The notes beneath the pieces were generated by a model. The model was not told the origin of the DNA. It made no database searches and saw nothing but the letters and a program-made list of their open reading frames with translations. 64,000 nucleotides of DNA from DAOVXM01 sp963746255 (GTDB lineage Bacteria; Chloroflexota; Anaerolineae; Anaerolineales; UBA4823), in the NCBI GenBank assembly GCA_963746255.1, contig CAVVAJ010000005.1, forward strand, positions 310,001 through 374,000, read 5' to 3'. Below are positions 54,400 through 63,714 of the stretch, in pieces. Position numbers and translations under genes: made by a program. Numbering within the stretch: position 1 is the first letter of the stretch; each line of letters begins with the position of its first letter.

Positions 54400-55113
54400 T
54401 CAAGTCAGTTGATCTGCTGGTGCAATTTCATAAACGTAGGCATTACCACGTTTGCCGGTCATTCTGATATTGCCCATGTGCTTTAAACAATAGGACATCT
54501 TTTGGGCAAGGCGCAGCGGAATAGAACCCTGCTCAGCCAAATCACGTGCGGAAAAAGAGGTTGGTAGGTCTGGCGGCAGAAACTGTTGAAAATCACGCGG
54601 ATTTTTCAAGACCAACCGGTCGATAACTGCAGTTAACGTGCGGTCAGAGATGCTCCAACCTTTCCGCCGCCATGATCCTTTTCCATCTTGAATGCGGATC
54701 TCCTCGACATGTATAAGTAAGATTTCTAGGCTGAATTGGGGGTGAGTGATTAGATCTGGTATACGGACTAGTTCATCGAATATGTGGATAAATCGACCGC
54801 GCTTGGGTGACTTCCGGCGCGAAGGAGAATTATTGCCATTTTCTGGAAGGCGGGTGATCCATTTCTCCTGGGAAATTGGATGGACGAGATGGACAGTGTG
54901 ATTTTCGAGCAATGTACGGAGTTTATGCTTGATTTGGGCGAAATTTCGGGTTTGGATTTCGATCAGCAGATCATCCCGCAGGATATCGATTACGTAACCG
55001 TTCATTGGGACTTCAAGTCGATCGCCGGGGATGGCATACCAATCTTTTACTGCCGCGTGGAGTGAGGATTCACTTAGGGTTCCAATTAATGGGCTGGATC
55101 CTTCATCCTTCAT
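54400..55113 (-). CDS. hypothetical protein with possible nuclease-like fold
   Basis: A 237-residue protein, unrecognised. Residues about 35-80 (GYVIDILRDDLLIEIQTRNF) loosely fit a PD-(D/E)xK nuclease core, but a Lys is not in place. The C-terminal portion (about 180-237) resembles winged helices (SARDLAEQGSIPLRLAQKMS). It is next to a broken ferredoxin gene, with no clear operon. Confidence 0.6.
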   Translation of the reverse strand: MKDEGSSPLIGTLSESSLHAAVKDWYAIPGDRLEVPMNGYVIDILRDDLLIEIQTRNFAQIKHKLRTLLENHTVHLVHPISQEKWITRLPENGNNSPSRRKSPKRGRFIHIFDELVRIPDLITHPQFSLEILLIHVEEIRIQDGKGSWRRKGWSISDRTLTAVIDRLVLKNPRDFQQFLPPDLPTSFSARDLAEQGSIPLRLAQKMSYCLKHMGNIRMTGKRGNAYVYEIAPADQLT

Positions 55114-55116
55114 ATT

Positions 55117-55450
55117 TTATCCAGACGATAACACCGAAATTAACATATCCGACAATCTAAACAAGGGAATCTCGCTGGGTAAGTATACTCTAATCGCTGC
55201 TTCTCCATTGACAGGGCATTTATACATACAGATCCCACACCCGATGCAGAGCTGGTGATTAATGAGTGGGGCTGAGACTGTCGCAGCATTGTCATAGCCG
55301 GCTAAATTCTCCCTGATTTCCAACGAGATAGCCTTCTCTGGTCGGGGGGACACATCTCTTCATAGTATCCTCTGCCAAGGCGATACAGCGGGTCTGATCG
55401 ATATAGTTGCCCCAAGTATTCTGAAATGGAATCGAATGATACGATAAGCA
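55117..55450 (-). pseudogene. 4Fe-4S ferredoxin-domain gene, fragmented
   Basis: The final frame reads PEKAISLEIRENLAGYDNAA then CIGCGICMYKCPV, a ferredoxin motif. Upstream the reading frame shifts: segments GNYIDQTRCIALAEDT and YEEMCPP appear in two other frames. Together they resemble a 4Fe-4S protein of the CIVCEEMCP type, so I count at least two frameshifts. The N-terminal half is missing. Confidence 0.65.
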
Positions 55451-55483
55451 TGCATGAATTTAAAAGTCATTTTCTCGGATCGA

Positions 55484-56419
55484 TCAGCCATGTTGGATTG
55501 AAACCAAGCGGAACTGCTCTGGAGCGACCAGCTTGTCAGGTTTAGCACACGACTCAAATATTGTGTATTCTGCAGTATACGTTTCAACGATGACTGTGTG
55601 CAGGTCCCCAGATTGTTGAGATCGGAAAACAATATCCCAAGTATTTGCCTCCCCTTCATTAATGGAAACCATCGAGTAGCTGTTTATCTCTAACTGGTCG
55701 CTTTCTCGTCTTAAATAATACTCGGCAGCTTGGGCAGGAGCTGGATAACCAGCGCGGCCCCGGTAGTGTTTCAGGTCGAGCTCTTCATTCTGATCGGTAG
55801 TGATGGTCTCGTGGATGTCTTCCGTTGTAACTCGGCCGTAGTAGATGCCGTATGGAAGCGAGATGACATTCGGTGCAAATCGGTGGCCTCCTACATGTGA
55901 TGTCTGCCATACATGCATTCCTAGGACTTGCTGGATAGTGTTATAGACAGGTATGCCCCAGCGGGCACAGCAGATATCTCGCTTCCCATTTGTGCATACC
56001 AGGTACATTGAGGGGATTCCAGTGTATTCACCTTCCTCGCTGAACGATGTCAACACGCTAATAATCGGAACCGAGAGAATATCTTCATAACTATCTAATT
56101 CAAAGCGGTACAGAGTGGGAGACTGATCTGAACTGCGCCCTAAGAACAATCGAATAGGTCCTTCACTTTGTGCAGGCTGCTGTTTAATTAATAGAACTCT
56201 AGAGTTTGGCAATGCACTCGCACTCTCTGTCAGATATGCTTTGATATTTTCTGGCAGAGTGCTTTCTTGCAGGGCTTTGGCTCCAGGCGGCCGGTTGTAT
56301 TCGACTAAGATCCAGAAGTCTGTCCGGGGAGCTGTTCCATAAAGGGGTTCAGAGGCTGCTTGAGATGTTAATGAACAATGAAGCTTAGATCTATCGATTG
56401 GGCCTGTTGAATTTGCCAT
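55484..56419 (-). CDS. sucrase/ferredoxin-like family protein
   Basis: A 311-residue protein of the Suc_Fer-like (thioredoxin-fold ferredoxin) family. Motif region LVCTNGKRDICCARWGIPVY at about 172-191 holds Cys residues of the [2Fe-2S]-type site, followed by VWQTSHVGGHRFAPNVISLPYGIYYGRV. N-terminal Cys (HCSLTSQAASEPLYGTAPRT) is also typical. Its physiological partner is not known. It is adjacent to the broken ferredoxin gene, same strand. Confidence 0.85.
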   Translation of the reverse strand: MANSTGPIDRSKLHCSLTSQAASEPLYGTAPRTDFWILVEYNRPPGAKALQESTLPENIKAYLTESASALPNSRVLLIKQQPAQSEGPIRLFLGRSSDQSPTLYRFELDSYEDILSVPIISVLTSFSEEGEYTGIPSMYLVCTNGKRDICCARWGIPVYNTIQQVLGMHVWQTSHVGGHRFAPNVISLPYGIYYGRVTTEDIHETITTDQNEELDLKHYRGRAGYPAPAQAAEYYLRRESDQLEINSYSMVSINEGEANTWDIVFRSQQSGDLHTVIVETYTAEYTIFESCAKPDKLVAPEQFRLVSIQHG

Positions 56420-56870
56420 AAGTTACTCCTTTCCGTTCATGCAAATCATGATTTTGCGTGCTATACGGTCTTGATAGGTAATGCTCTTTCTAACGAATGA
56501 GCTTCAAGGTATTTTGGATATACCCTAATATTATGCAAAGCAAATCCGGAGGCTTCCATGAAATTTGTTCCACTTCTATTATAAATATTTGTCTTATATT
56601 ATCATTATCTCATCAGCGAACTGCAATGCCGTACAATTTAGGCGACTTGGTATCGTAGAGGTGATTAGCTCACGGAACATGGAGTGTAATCCATTTAATT
56701 TTTATTAATGGATAATCACGTGTGTAATATTGGATGATCAAGTGCGTTAATTCATCAGGAATCTGCGAAATGATTATGCAAGAAGGGATTCCTGGTTGCA
56801 TTTTGATCGGATTTGCTGTAAAGTAATATGTACACTTAGAATAATCGCAGAATATACATAAAGAGGTGAA
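56420..56870. other. intergenic stretch without recognised features
   Basis: About 450 bases of A/T-rich sequence between divergent genes. It holds a plausible promoter for the next gene (TTGCAT near 56791 with TAAAGT 17 bases later), not verified. No RNA gene was seen. Confidence 0.4.
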
Positions 56871-57608
56871 GTGATGAAATATATCTCCGTATTAACCATA
56901 ACCATCTTATTAGTGATTGCTCCATTCCTTACCGGGACTGCTTTTGCTGCTGAGCAGTTGTCGGTTTCAGCTTACAGCGGATACCCGCTTATCTCGATCG
57001 TTAGTGTTGTAGAAGACGACACGGTTACTGTCAAAGCTACCAATTTACCTGCCCATGACAAGTTCGCAGTCTTGATGAATCTTATGGGAACACGTGGTGT
57101 AAATGGATACCGTGTTGGAACTGTGTATTCAGGTAGTGGTGGAACATTAACAACGACATTCGAAATCCCAGAAGAGTTGTATGGCAAATATAAAATCGCT
57201 ATCCGCTATCAAAGCGTTGCTGGTTCGGGATATTATTCCTTCAACTGGTTCTACAACAACACTTCGGATGACTCGAGTTCTGACTCTGGCACTGGTACGA
57301 GCAGTGGGTATACTGGCTATCCGGTGTTCAAAATCGTAAGTGTCGTGAGGGATGTATCAGTGACGATTAAGATCAAAAATTTACCGCCCGATGATGAATT
57401 CAAGACACTGATGAATTATTACGGAACACGCGCTCTTAATGGGGTGAAGGTCCGCAGTTTTGGCACAGATGAAGGCGGGACCCTCGAGGAAACTTTCACA
57501 ATACCCGAAGAATTTCATGGCTTGAGGAAAATCGCAATTCGGATTGAGAGCAAGTCTGGATCAGGGTATTACGCTTATAATTGGTTCTATAATAATACAA
57601 CCCCTTGA
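56871..57608 (+). CDS. secreted protein with two copies of an unrecognised domain
   Basis: A 245-residue protein with a signal peptide (about residues 1-25, cleavage near AFAAEQL). It holds two homologous modules: about 38-135 (YPLISIVSVVEDDTVTVKAT to GYYSFNWFYNNT) and about 150-245 (YPVFKIVSVVRDVSVTIKIK to GYYAYNWFYNNT). They are separated by a Ser/Gly/Asp-rich linker. Both end in the same aromatic motif. No known domain is recognised. Ribosome-binding site GAGGTGA; terminator follows. Confidence 0.75.
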   Translation: MMKYISVLTITILLVIAPFLTGTAFAAEQLSVSAYSGYPLISIVSVVEDDTVTVKATNLPAHDKFAVLMNLMGTRGVNGYRVGTVYSGSGGTLTTTFEIPEELYGKYKIAIRYQSVAGSGYYSFNWFYNNTSDDSSSDSGTGTSSGYTGYPVFKIVSVVRDVSVTIKIKNLPPDDEFKTLMNYYGTRALNGVKVRSFGTDEGGTLEETFTIPEEFHGLRKIAIRIESKSGSGYYAYNWFYNNTTP

Positions 57609-57633
57609 TTACAATCTTTCTAAGCATAAAACA

Positions 57634-57660
57634 CAGCACCTGGGTTCTTCCCAGGTGCTG
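57634..57660. terminator. bidirectional terminator
   Basis: Perfect 11-bp stem CAGCACCTGGG / CCCAGGTGCTG with a 5-base loop, lying between the convergent secreted-protein and cNMP-binding genes. Confidence 0.8.
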
Positions 57661-57681
57661 GTATGTTAAATAACGCTGCGA

Positions 57682-58170
57682 TTATGCCCAAGCTGCGGCA
57701 AGCTGTACTCTTGTGTATGCTAACCGTTCCATCGCCGTCTTGGCAATTTGGTGGATCAAGATATACCCAAGCTGTACATCCTGGTCGATGAGCTCACGCA
57801 AGGCTTTGGCGTCAATTTTGATAACACGGCTATCTTGCGTGGCTGTCGCGGATGCATTATATTCGTAAGGTTCGATTAAAGCACTGATCGCAAATACTTC
57901 TTGGGGGTTGACTTCACCCACTGAAAAAACCTGTGTTTTCTTCGGATGGAATTCCTCCTCAGATTTATAGGTTAAATCGATATTTCCCTCAATTAACAGA
58001 TATAGGGCATCCGCGGGCTGGCACTCCTCAAAGATTACCTGCCCATCCTTAACCTGAATTTCATCGGCGTTCATCGCAATCGCTTTACGTTGGTTCTCAT
58101 TCAATGGTCCGAAAAACGGATATCTTCGCAAAAGTTCGGGAGAGATCATGGCTGTCATTTCTCCTTTCAT
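57682..58170 (-). CDS. cyclic-nucleotide-binding-domain protein without helix-turn-helix
   Basis: A 162-residue protein consisting of one Crp/Fnr-type cNMP-binding domain. LLRRYPFFGPLNENQRKAIA opens it, then GQVIFEECQPADALYLLIEG and VGEVNPQEVFAISALI. There is no C-terminal DNA-binding helix-turn-helix, so it is a sensor rather than a transcription factor. The start at 58170 overlaps the maturation protease stop as ATGA. Last gene of the hydrogenase operon. Confidence 0.85.
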   Translation of the reverse strand: MKGEMTAMISPELLRRYPFFGPLNENQRKAIAMNADEIQVKDGQVIFEECQPADALYLLIEGNIDLTYKSEEEFHPKKTQVFSVGEVNPQEVFAISALIEPYEYNASATATQDSRVIKIDAKALRELIDQDVQLGYILIHQIAKTAMERLAYTRVQLAAAWA

Positions 58171-58658
58171 ATGGTGCACTCGTTGTTCAACAGTACTTGC
58201 ATGACAACTTCCACTGCTTCAGGTACTGCTGCGGCAACGGTAGGGGATAGTTCTTCTGAAAAATCATAAACATACGGGGATTCGATCCCCACAATTGTGA
58301 TCTGATCCGGTAGCTGCGCTTCCATGGATCGCCCTACTGCTAATGCATTCTGCAGGGAGGTATCATGGCTTGAGCTCATGTGACCTGCTGCGTGATTAGG
58401 TAGATCTTCAAGTGGGAAGCAGTAAATTTTGCCAACAGGATTAGCTGCCAAATTGATCGCATCGATAATGATGGCACGGTCGTATCCGATGAGCTGCTCC
58501 ATCAGGCTAAGACCACCGAGTGAAAAACACTCGACAGTAACCATGTCACCCGAGGGCTGATCTGTTGGCATCTGCTGTTCGATCTGCCTGGCAATGTGCC
58601 AGCCGACACCATCATCGCCCAGGACGGGGTTTCCTAATCCAACAATCAGGGTTTTCAA
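58167..58658 (-). CDS. hydrogenase maturation protease
   Basis: Endopeptidase trimming the C-terminus of NiFe hydrogenase large subunits. VGLGNPVLGDDGVGWHIARQ at the start is the HyaD/HoxW signature, with the conserved acidic residues in GDDG and IDAINL, and a later histidine near SSHDTS. 163 residues. Directly after mvhA in the same operon, so it probably matures that subunit. Confidence 0.92.
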   Translation of the reverse strand: MKTLIVGLGNPVLGDDGVGWHIARQIEQQMPTDQPSGDMVTVECFSLGGLSLMEQLIGYDRAIIIDAINLAANPVGKIYCFPLEDLPNHAAGHMSSSHDTSLQNALAVGRSMEAQLPDQITIVGIESPYVYDFSEELSPTVAAAVPEAVEVVMQVLLNNECTI

Positions 58659-58733
58659 GCGTATTTATCTAAGCATACCAATTGGCCAACCTTTTTATAC
58701 TTTGATCGCGGTTGGCCAATTGACTATTCTCGT

Positions 58734-59040
58734 TTAGCAGAACTGCTTCAGCACTTCAACTGGGTTGCCGTTAGCGTCCCGGATCGTAACTTCCAGCGGC
58801 ATCTTCCCAGGCAGCGAGTGGGTGGCACAGCCAAAGCAAGGGTCGTAGGCTCGGAATGCCATCTCGACCATATTGAGCAGCCCTTCGTTGACGACAGTGC
58901 CTTTGGTTATTAAACTTTGGGCAGCTTTCTTGATCGACATGCTGATGGGCGCGTAGTTGTTGGTTGTGCCAACAATCAGGTTTACGCTCGTCAGCAGGCC
59001 GCGCTCGTCTGTCTTATAGTGGTGGGTCAGCGTTCCGTGG
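58734..59040 (-). pseudogene. mvhA: NiFe hydrogenase large subunit, C-terminal part (out of frame)
   Basis: Completes the large subunit. Read in the frame of 58734, the sequence continues HGTLTHHYKTDERGLL and ends with DPCFGCATHSLPG, the C-terminal nickel-binding DPCxxCxxH. It is out of frame with the upstream part by one base. The GGG at 59039-59041 should be GGGG for one frame (EAP followed by HGTLTHHY). Confidence 0.82.
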
Positions 59041-60199
59041 GTGCCTCCACGATACCAACGCCTTCGGTGGGTGTTTCAGTTGGAACAGTGTGGAAGTTGT
59101 CCGAAGTGACTTCCGGATCAGTCGCCAGTTCAACGATATGCTCGGCTGCATAAAGTAGTTCGATCAACCGCGCCCAATGGATAGCTAAACGTTGGTGGAC
59201 CGGTTTCCCGCCCAGCGTCTCGTAGAATTTATCATAATGTTCCTGCGCACGTGGGGTTGCCATCCCATCAGAGGCATTAAGCCGGGATAATGGCGTGGCG
59301 TGATAGACACCTGAATCCTTGCCATCCACAAAGCCTTTCCAACCGACTTTCTTGAGATAGGGGAATTTCAAGTATGTCCACGGCTCGACTCGTTCCGCGA
59401 TCCAATCCGTGTATTCATTGGGGGCGTATTTACCGATCCGCTCGCCATCTGGCGCGACAATACTGACTTTCCCGTCGTAGAAGTTGACTTTGTTGTTATC
59501 GTCGACCATACCCATATTATAGGTTTTGTGCGTATAGATGTCGCCAAGAATCAGATCTACATAGGTTTGGTTGCCGAGCACGATGTCTTGGAAGAGCTGC
59601 AGGCTGAATTGGGCAAAATCTATCGCCCATTTGCCCATATCTTCAATCTCTTTGCGCTGCTCCTCGGTAATACCCTTCGTGAGACCGCCGGGGATCGATG
59701 TGCACGGGTGGACTTTTCGCCCGCCAATCATCTCAACGATTGTGTGACCATACTTGCGGGCTTGGATCACTTTGCCACCGATCTCCAATCCGACTTTGTG
59801 GATAACTCCTAAGATATTTCTTTCTGCGACCGGGGCATCTGGGCCCATCACAAAATCTGGTCCACCTAGAGCGTAAAAGTGAGTGGTATGGTCGGTGAAG
59901 TAAAAGCCCATATAGAGCAGTTCGCGCAGCAGCTTGGCGGTGCGGGGTGGATCCACATTGTACACAGCATCCGCGGCCTTTGCCGCTGCCATGTGATGTG
60001 CCTCCGGGCATACACCACAGATCCGATTGGTGAGGAGGGGCATTTCTTCAACTGGTCGGCCGACACAGAATCGCTCAAATCCGCGCAGTTCTGGTATCTG
60101 GAAATACGTGTTTGCTACCTCGCCTTCGTCATCCAGGAAAATTTCGATTTTCCCATGTCCTTCCAGGCGAGTGATAGGATCGATAGTGATTCTTTCCAT
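59027..60199 (-). CDS. mvhA: F420-non-reducing-type NiFe hydrogenase large subunit, N-terminal part
   Basis: Catalytic NiFe subunit of the Mvh hydrogenase; with the C-terminal piece it makes about 488 residues. RITIDPITRLEGHGKIEIFL near the start and the N-terminal nickel motif RICGVCPEAHHMAAAKAA near residue 57 match. The reading frame stops at 59027, 11 bases past the frame change. Nickel-binding C-terminus is in the neighbouring frame. Transcribed after mvhG, 11 bases downstream. Confidence 0.9.
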   Translation of the reverse strand: MERITIDPITRLEGHGKIEIFLDDEGEVANTYFQIPELRGFERFCVGRPVEEMPLLTNRICGVCPEAHHMAAAKAADAVYNVDPPRTAKLLRELLYMGFYFTDHTTHFYALGGPDFVMGPDAPVAERNILGVIHKVGLEIGGKVIQARKYGHTIVEMIGGRKVHPCTSIPGGLTKGITEEQRKEIEDMGKWAIDFAQFSLQLFQDIVLGNQTYVDLILGDIYTHKTYNMGMVDDNNKVNFYDGKVSIVAPDGERIGKYAPNEYTDWIAERVEPWTYLKFPYLKKVGWKGFVDGKDSGVYHATPLSRLNASDGMATPRAQEHYDKFYETLGGKPVHQRLAIHWARLIELLYAAEHIVELATDPEVTSDNFHTVPTETPTEGVGIVEAPTER

Positions 60200-60210
60200 G
60201 GTTCCTCCTC

Positions 60211-61215
60211 CTAATCCGAACCGATTGATTTCCAGGCCGGTGTACCTGCCCGGAGTAGAGAACCAGCCAGGTTGAAACGATAGAACTGACCAGCCGGGTC
60301 GGGGATTCCATCCAGAATGGCTTCAATTTCTTCTGGGTCGTTGCTGTCGATCACCGATGCCAAGGCAGTCATTAATCGAGCTCCATAGTCGATGACTCCT
60401 TCAGCCGGACCATAGCAGCCAATGCATTGTGCGCCAGCTTGCGGGCATAAGCACCCACAGCCATTGCGGGTGGCGGGACCGTTGCATGGAATGCCCTGTT
60501 CTAGCAAGCAAAGATTCGGATCAATATGCTCCATTTCCTGGATGCGTACAAACTTCTTGATCGATTTCACATTTCGCTCGCGAGGGCAGTCGTCACAGAC
60601 GGTTGTGTCACCTGCACCAATGGTTACTCCAGGCGGTGGCAGTTCAGCCTCGCCATTCAGAACTTGAATGACCAGATCGATCACTGCGGCAATTTGGTGC
60701 GATTCTGGTGGGCATCCGGGCATATAGTAATCAACGGGTACGACCTGATCTAGAGTCTTTAAAACTGGATAGAACTCCGGTATATGGATATCCCCTTCTG
60801 GCATTGAGTAATTGTACTGCGGGCGATAATGCTCCGGATTCTCGGTTGATACTCCCTCATATGCAGCCTCGAATATCTCCTCCGTGCTGGAGAAGTTCCC
60901 TAACCCTGGAATACACCCTTCTGTCGCACATGATCCAAAAGCTACCAGGATCTGTGATTTCCGGCGCATCAAATGAGCCAGTTCTTCATTCTCAGCAGTT
61001 CGGATCCCACCATTAAACAGGGTGAGTAGGATCGACTTATCGGGCATTGCTTCGACATCTTTATATTTGGCATCCATCGCCACAGGCCAAAATACGACCT
61101 CAAAGTTGGCGTCTACATCCAATATCTTTTCATGGATATTCAACACCGCGATTTCACACCCACCGCAAGACGCAGCCCAATACATCGCAAATTTAGGTTT
61201 GCCGTTGGTTGTCAT
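60211..61215 (-). CDS. mvhG: F420-non-reducing-type hydrogenase small subunit
   Basis: Iron-sulfur subunit passing electrons from the NiFe site. Motifs SCGGCEIAVLNIHEKILD, FGSCATEGCIPGLGNF, VDYYMPGCPPESHQIAAVID and the C-terminal ferredoxin-like cysteines NGCGCLCPQAGAQCIGCYGP match. 334 residues from its own ATG (61215), with AGGAGGTGACAGC before it. In this assembly the frame is open upstream into mvhD because of a +1 frameshift there; the real stop of mvhD would overlap this ATG. Confidence 0.92.
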   Translation of the reverse strand: MTTNGKPKFAMYWAASCGGCEIAVLNIHEKILDVDANFEVVFWPVAMDAKYKDVEAMPDKSILLTLFNGGIRTAENEELAHLMRRKSQILVAFGSCATEGCIPGLGNFSSTEEIFEAAYEGVSTENPEHYRPQYNYSMPEGDIHIPEFYPVLKTLDQVVPVDYYMPGCPPESHQIAAVIDLVIQVLNGEAELPPPGVTIGAGDTTVCDDCPRERNVKSIKKFVRIQEMEHIDPNLCLLEQGIPCNGPATRNGCGCLCPQAGAQCIGCYGPAEGVIDYGARLMTALASVIDSNDPEEIEAILDGIPDPAGQFYRFNLAGSLLRAGTPAWKSIGSD

Positions 61216-61680
61216 GCTGTCACCTCCTCTTGCACCGTAACGCTGGCTTTCCGACCCATTGGTGCCCCATTTGGGCCAATTCAGTGGGCCAAGCTCACGA
61301 ATCTCTGCCACCATATTTGTGATTTCTCCAGCCAGGTGTACACCTTCGGCGGCACTAGCCCAAACGAGTTTTACGCGTTCAGGTTCAATCCCCATCTGGG
61401 CGATAGTGCGACGGAGCAACAAGTAACGCCGTAAAGCTTTGTAGTTCTGTTCAAGGTAGTGGCATTCTCCCGGGTGGCATCCGGTGATAAGCACACCGTC
61501 TGCACCCCCAGCCAAGGCTTTGAGTACAAAAGTAGGGTCCAGCCGGCCTGAGCACATCAACCGGATCAAGCGGATGTTTGGTGGATACTTTATGCGCGCC
61601 GTTCCAGCCAAATCTGCTGCCCGATAGCTGCACCAATTACATGTAAAGCCTATGATCACGGGTTCGAAATTCTCAGTCAT
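61212..61680 (-). CDS. mvhD: methyl-viologen-reducing hydrogenase delta subunit (frame fused by a +1 shift)
   Basis: MvhD links hydrogenase to heterodisulfide reductase. TCNWCSYRAADLAGTARIKY and VLITGCHPGECHYLEQNY are its cluster-binding motifs (near residues 14-30 and 64-80). Around residue 138 the frame reads WPKWGTNGSESQRYGARGG in the assembly; removing one C from 61265-61268 gives WPKWAPMGRKASVTVQEEVTA and a TGA at 61212, overlapping the ATG of mvhG. I list the corrected extent. Confidence 0.85.
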
Positions 61681-61697
61681 ATTTGTCTCCTATGTGA

Positions 61698-62671
61698 TCA
61701 ACCAACCACAGCCTCAAGCGGCTGCTCAAGGTTGAGCATCAACAAGCCATCAATCTGGGCATAGATCTGTAAATCACTAAAACCGGTGCCGGAGATTGCG
61801 CCCGCTGGACAGGCTGCCACACAAGTCCCACAGCCCTGACACAAGGCGGGATTAATTTCGGTAACCAAACGAACTTCGTCGAAAAGGATCGCGTTGAATG
61901 GGCACAGATCGTTGCATATCCGGCAGCCCGAACATTTCTCTTCGGTGACGCTTGCGCGAATTGGCTCTAAGGTGATTTCTCCTTGCTGGATACGGGCGAG
62001 CACTCTTGCCGCGGCCGCTGCACCTTGGGCTACCGAAGCAGGAATATCCTTCGGACCTTGGACGCAGCCAGCGATAAGGATACCTTCGGTCATGGTTGAG
62101 ACTGGATCGAGCTTGGGATGTTTCTCAATGAACCATTTGTTAGCGCTGCAAGCGATGCCAAACTGTTTGGCGACCTCTTGCGCGTCATAGCGCGGTTCTA
62201 TCCCTGCTGACAGGATGACCATGTCTACAGGGATACGCCGCTGACGTCCAATAAGTGTATCCTCGGCTTGGATAATTAATTTTCCCTCTTCCTCTGGTGT
62301 CCGGGCAGCATCAGTAATCTCGGCGACTTTCCCGCGGATAAAGTGACCACCCTCTTCTAGAACTCGCTGGTAGAACTCCTCATAATCTTTGAAGGCGGTG
62401 CGCATATCAATGTAGAAGTTGTAGACTTCAGCACCTGTCCGCTCCATTACCAGGTGGGCAAATTTGAGACTTTGCATGCAGCAGATCGTCGAGCAGTATT
62501 CATTGTAATTCTTGTCGCGGCTGCCGACACAATGCACGATACCGACCGCTTTGGGTGTCGTCTTCCCATCTCTTAAAACAATATCACCGTTCGTTGGTCC
62601 TGATGCGTTGCACATTCGTTCGAACTCAAGGCTCGAAAAGACATTCGCTAGTTTGCCGTACCCATATTGGG
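61698..62671 (-). CDS. hdrA: heterodisulfide reductase subunit A-like, C-terminal part
   Basis: Continues HdrA after a frame change. It contains GIVHCVGSRDKNYNEYCSTI (the Cys cluster site), then the flavin/ferredoxin region with CSGCRICNDLCPF and CQGCGTCVAACPAGAI, two 4Fe-4S sites. The open frame reaches 62765, but homology starts near 62671. See the N-terminal part for the frameshift. Confidence 0.88.
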
Positions 62672-63714
62672 GAATACGGCTTGAGTTCGAACAGGTCGAA
62701 TCCTGTTGCCAAGATGATATTACCAACCTCGACATCGATAAGTTGGTCTGCTTGTTCGAAATCAATCGAGTTTGGTTCAGTAGGGCAAAAGATCTGGCAG
62801 GCTTTGCACTTTCCTCTGATGAAATAGATACAATTTTCGACGTCGATCACAGGATATTTCGGTACGGCTTGAGGGAATGGCGTGTAGATCGCTTTGCGCT
62901 GTCCGTATCCGGCTTCGAATACATTGTCGACTACCTTCTTTGGACATTTTTCCCAGCAGATGCCGCAGCCTGTGCACGAATCGATATTGACATAGCGGGC
63001 TTTCTGGCGAACCGTAACAGTGAAGTTGCCGACAAAGCCATCCACATTTTCAACATCACTCCAGGCTAGTAAGGTGATATTTGGGTGGGATCCAGCCGAG
63101 ACCATTTTGGGAGTGAGTATGCAAGCTGAACAATCCAATGTGGGGAAGGTTTTATCAAATTGCGCCATGTGCCCACCGATGGATGGTTCTCTTTCTACGA
63201 GATAGACATGCCGTCCCGAGTCGGCGATTTCAAGAGCAGCTTGAATGCCTGCTATCCCACCACCAACCACCATTGTGGCCGGGTGGATCGGTACCAGGAG
63301 TGGTTCCAAAGGTTCATCCATCCGGACGCGCTCGACACCACCCGAGATGACAGCTTTAGCTTTCTCTGTCGCTGCGGATTTGTCCGTGTGGACCCAGGAC
63401 ACTTGTTCTCGGATGGATACGAGTTCGCACAAGTAAGGGTTAAGCCCAGCCCGGTCGCAAGCTGTCCGGAATGTTTGCTCATGCAGGTGGGGCGAACAGG
63501 CGGCAACCACCACCCGGGTTAAACCAAGTTCTTTGATGTCATTCTGGATTAACTCTTGTCCCAAGCTAGAGCACATGAACTTGTAATCGCGACTCACAAC
63601 CACACCACGATTTTTCAGCTTCTCTGCAGACCACTGCGCAACATCTTCTACATCGACGATTCCGGCGATGTTTGTACCGCAATGGCAGACGTAAACTCCA
63701 ACTTTTTCATTCAT
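62626..63714 (-). CDS. hdrA: heterodisulfide reductase subunit A-like, N-terminal part
   Basis: Flavin-based electron-bifurcating subunit. YVCHCGTNIAGIVDVEDVAQ opens it, then the FAD-binding ATMVVGGGIAGIQAALEIAD and SIGGHMAQFDKTFPTLDCSA. Two iron-sulfur sites follow (CTGCGICWEKCP, GKCKACQIFCP). After residue about 346 the frame becomes spurious (PYSPIWVRQTSE). Removing one G at 62669-62672 restores YSQYGYGKLANVF and continues into the next part, giving about 671 residues. It overlaps hdrB by 8 bases. Confidence 0.9.
   Translation of the reverse strand: MNEKVGVYVCHCGTNIAGIVDVEDVAQWSAEKLKNRGVVVSRDYKFMCSSLGQELIQNDIKELGLTRVVVAACSPHLHEQTFRTACDRAGLNPYLCELVSIREQVSWVHTDKSAATEKAKAVISGGVERVRMDEPLEPLLVPIHPATMVVGGGIAGIQAALEIADSGRHVYLVEREPSIGGHMAQFDKTFPTLDCSACILTPKMVSAGSHPNITLLAWSDVENVDGFVGNFTVTVRQKARYVNIDSCTGCGICWEKCPKKVVDNVFEAGYGQRKAIYTPFPQAVPKYPVIDVENCIYFIRGKCKACQIFCPTEPNSIDFEQADQLIDVEVGNIILATGFDLFELKPYSPIWVRQTSECLFEP

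Noticed and set aside
60211..61680. A genuine MvhD-MvhG fusion protein
   Set aside because: A separate ribosome-binding site and ATG precede MvhG, and a +1 correction gives a normal MvhD stop overlapping that ATG, so the fusion is better explained by a one-base shift.
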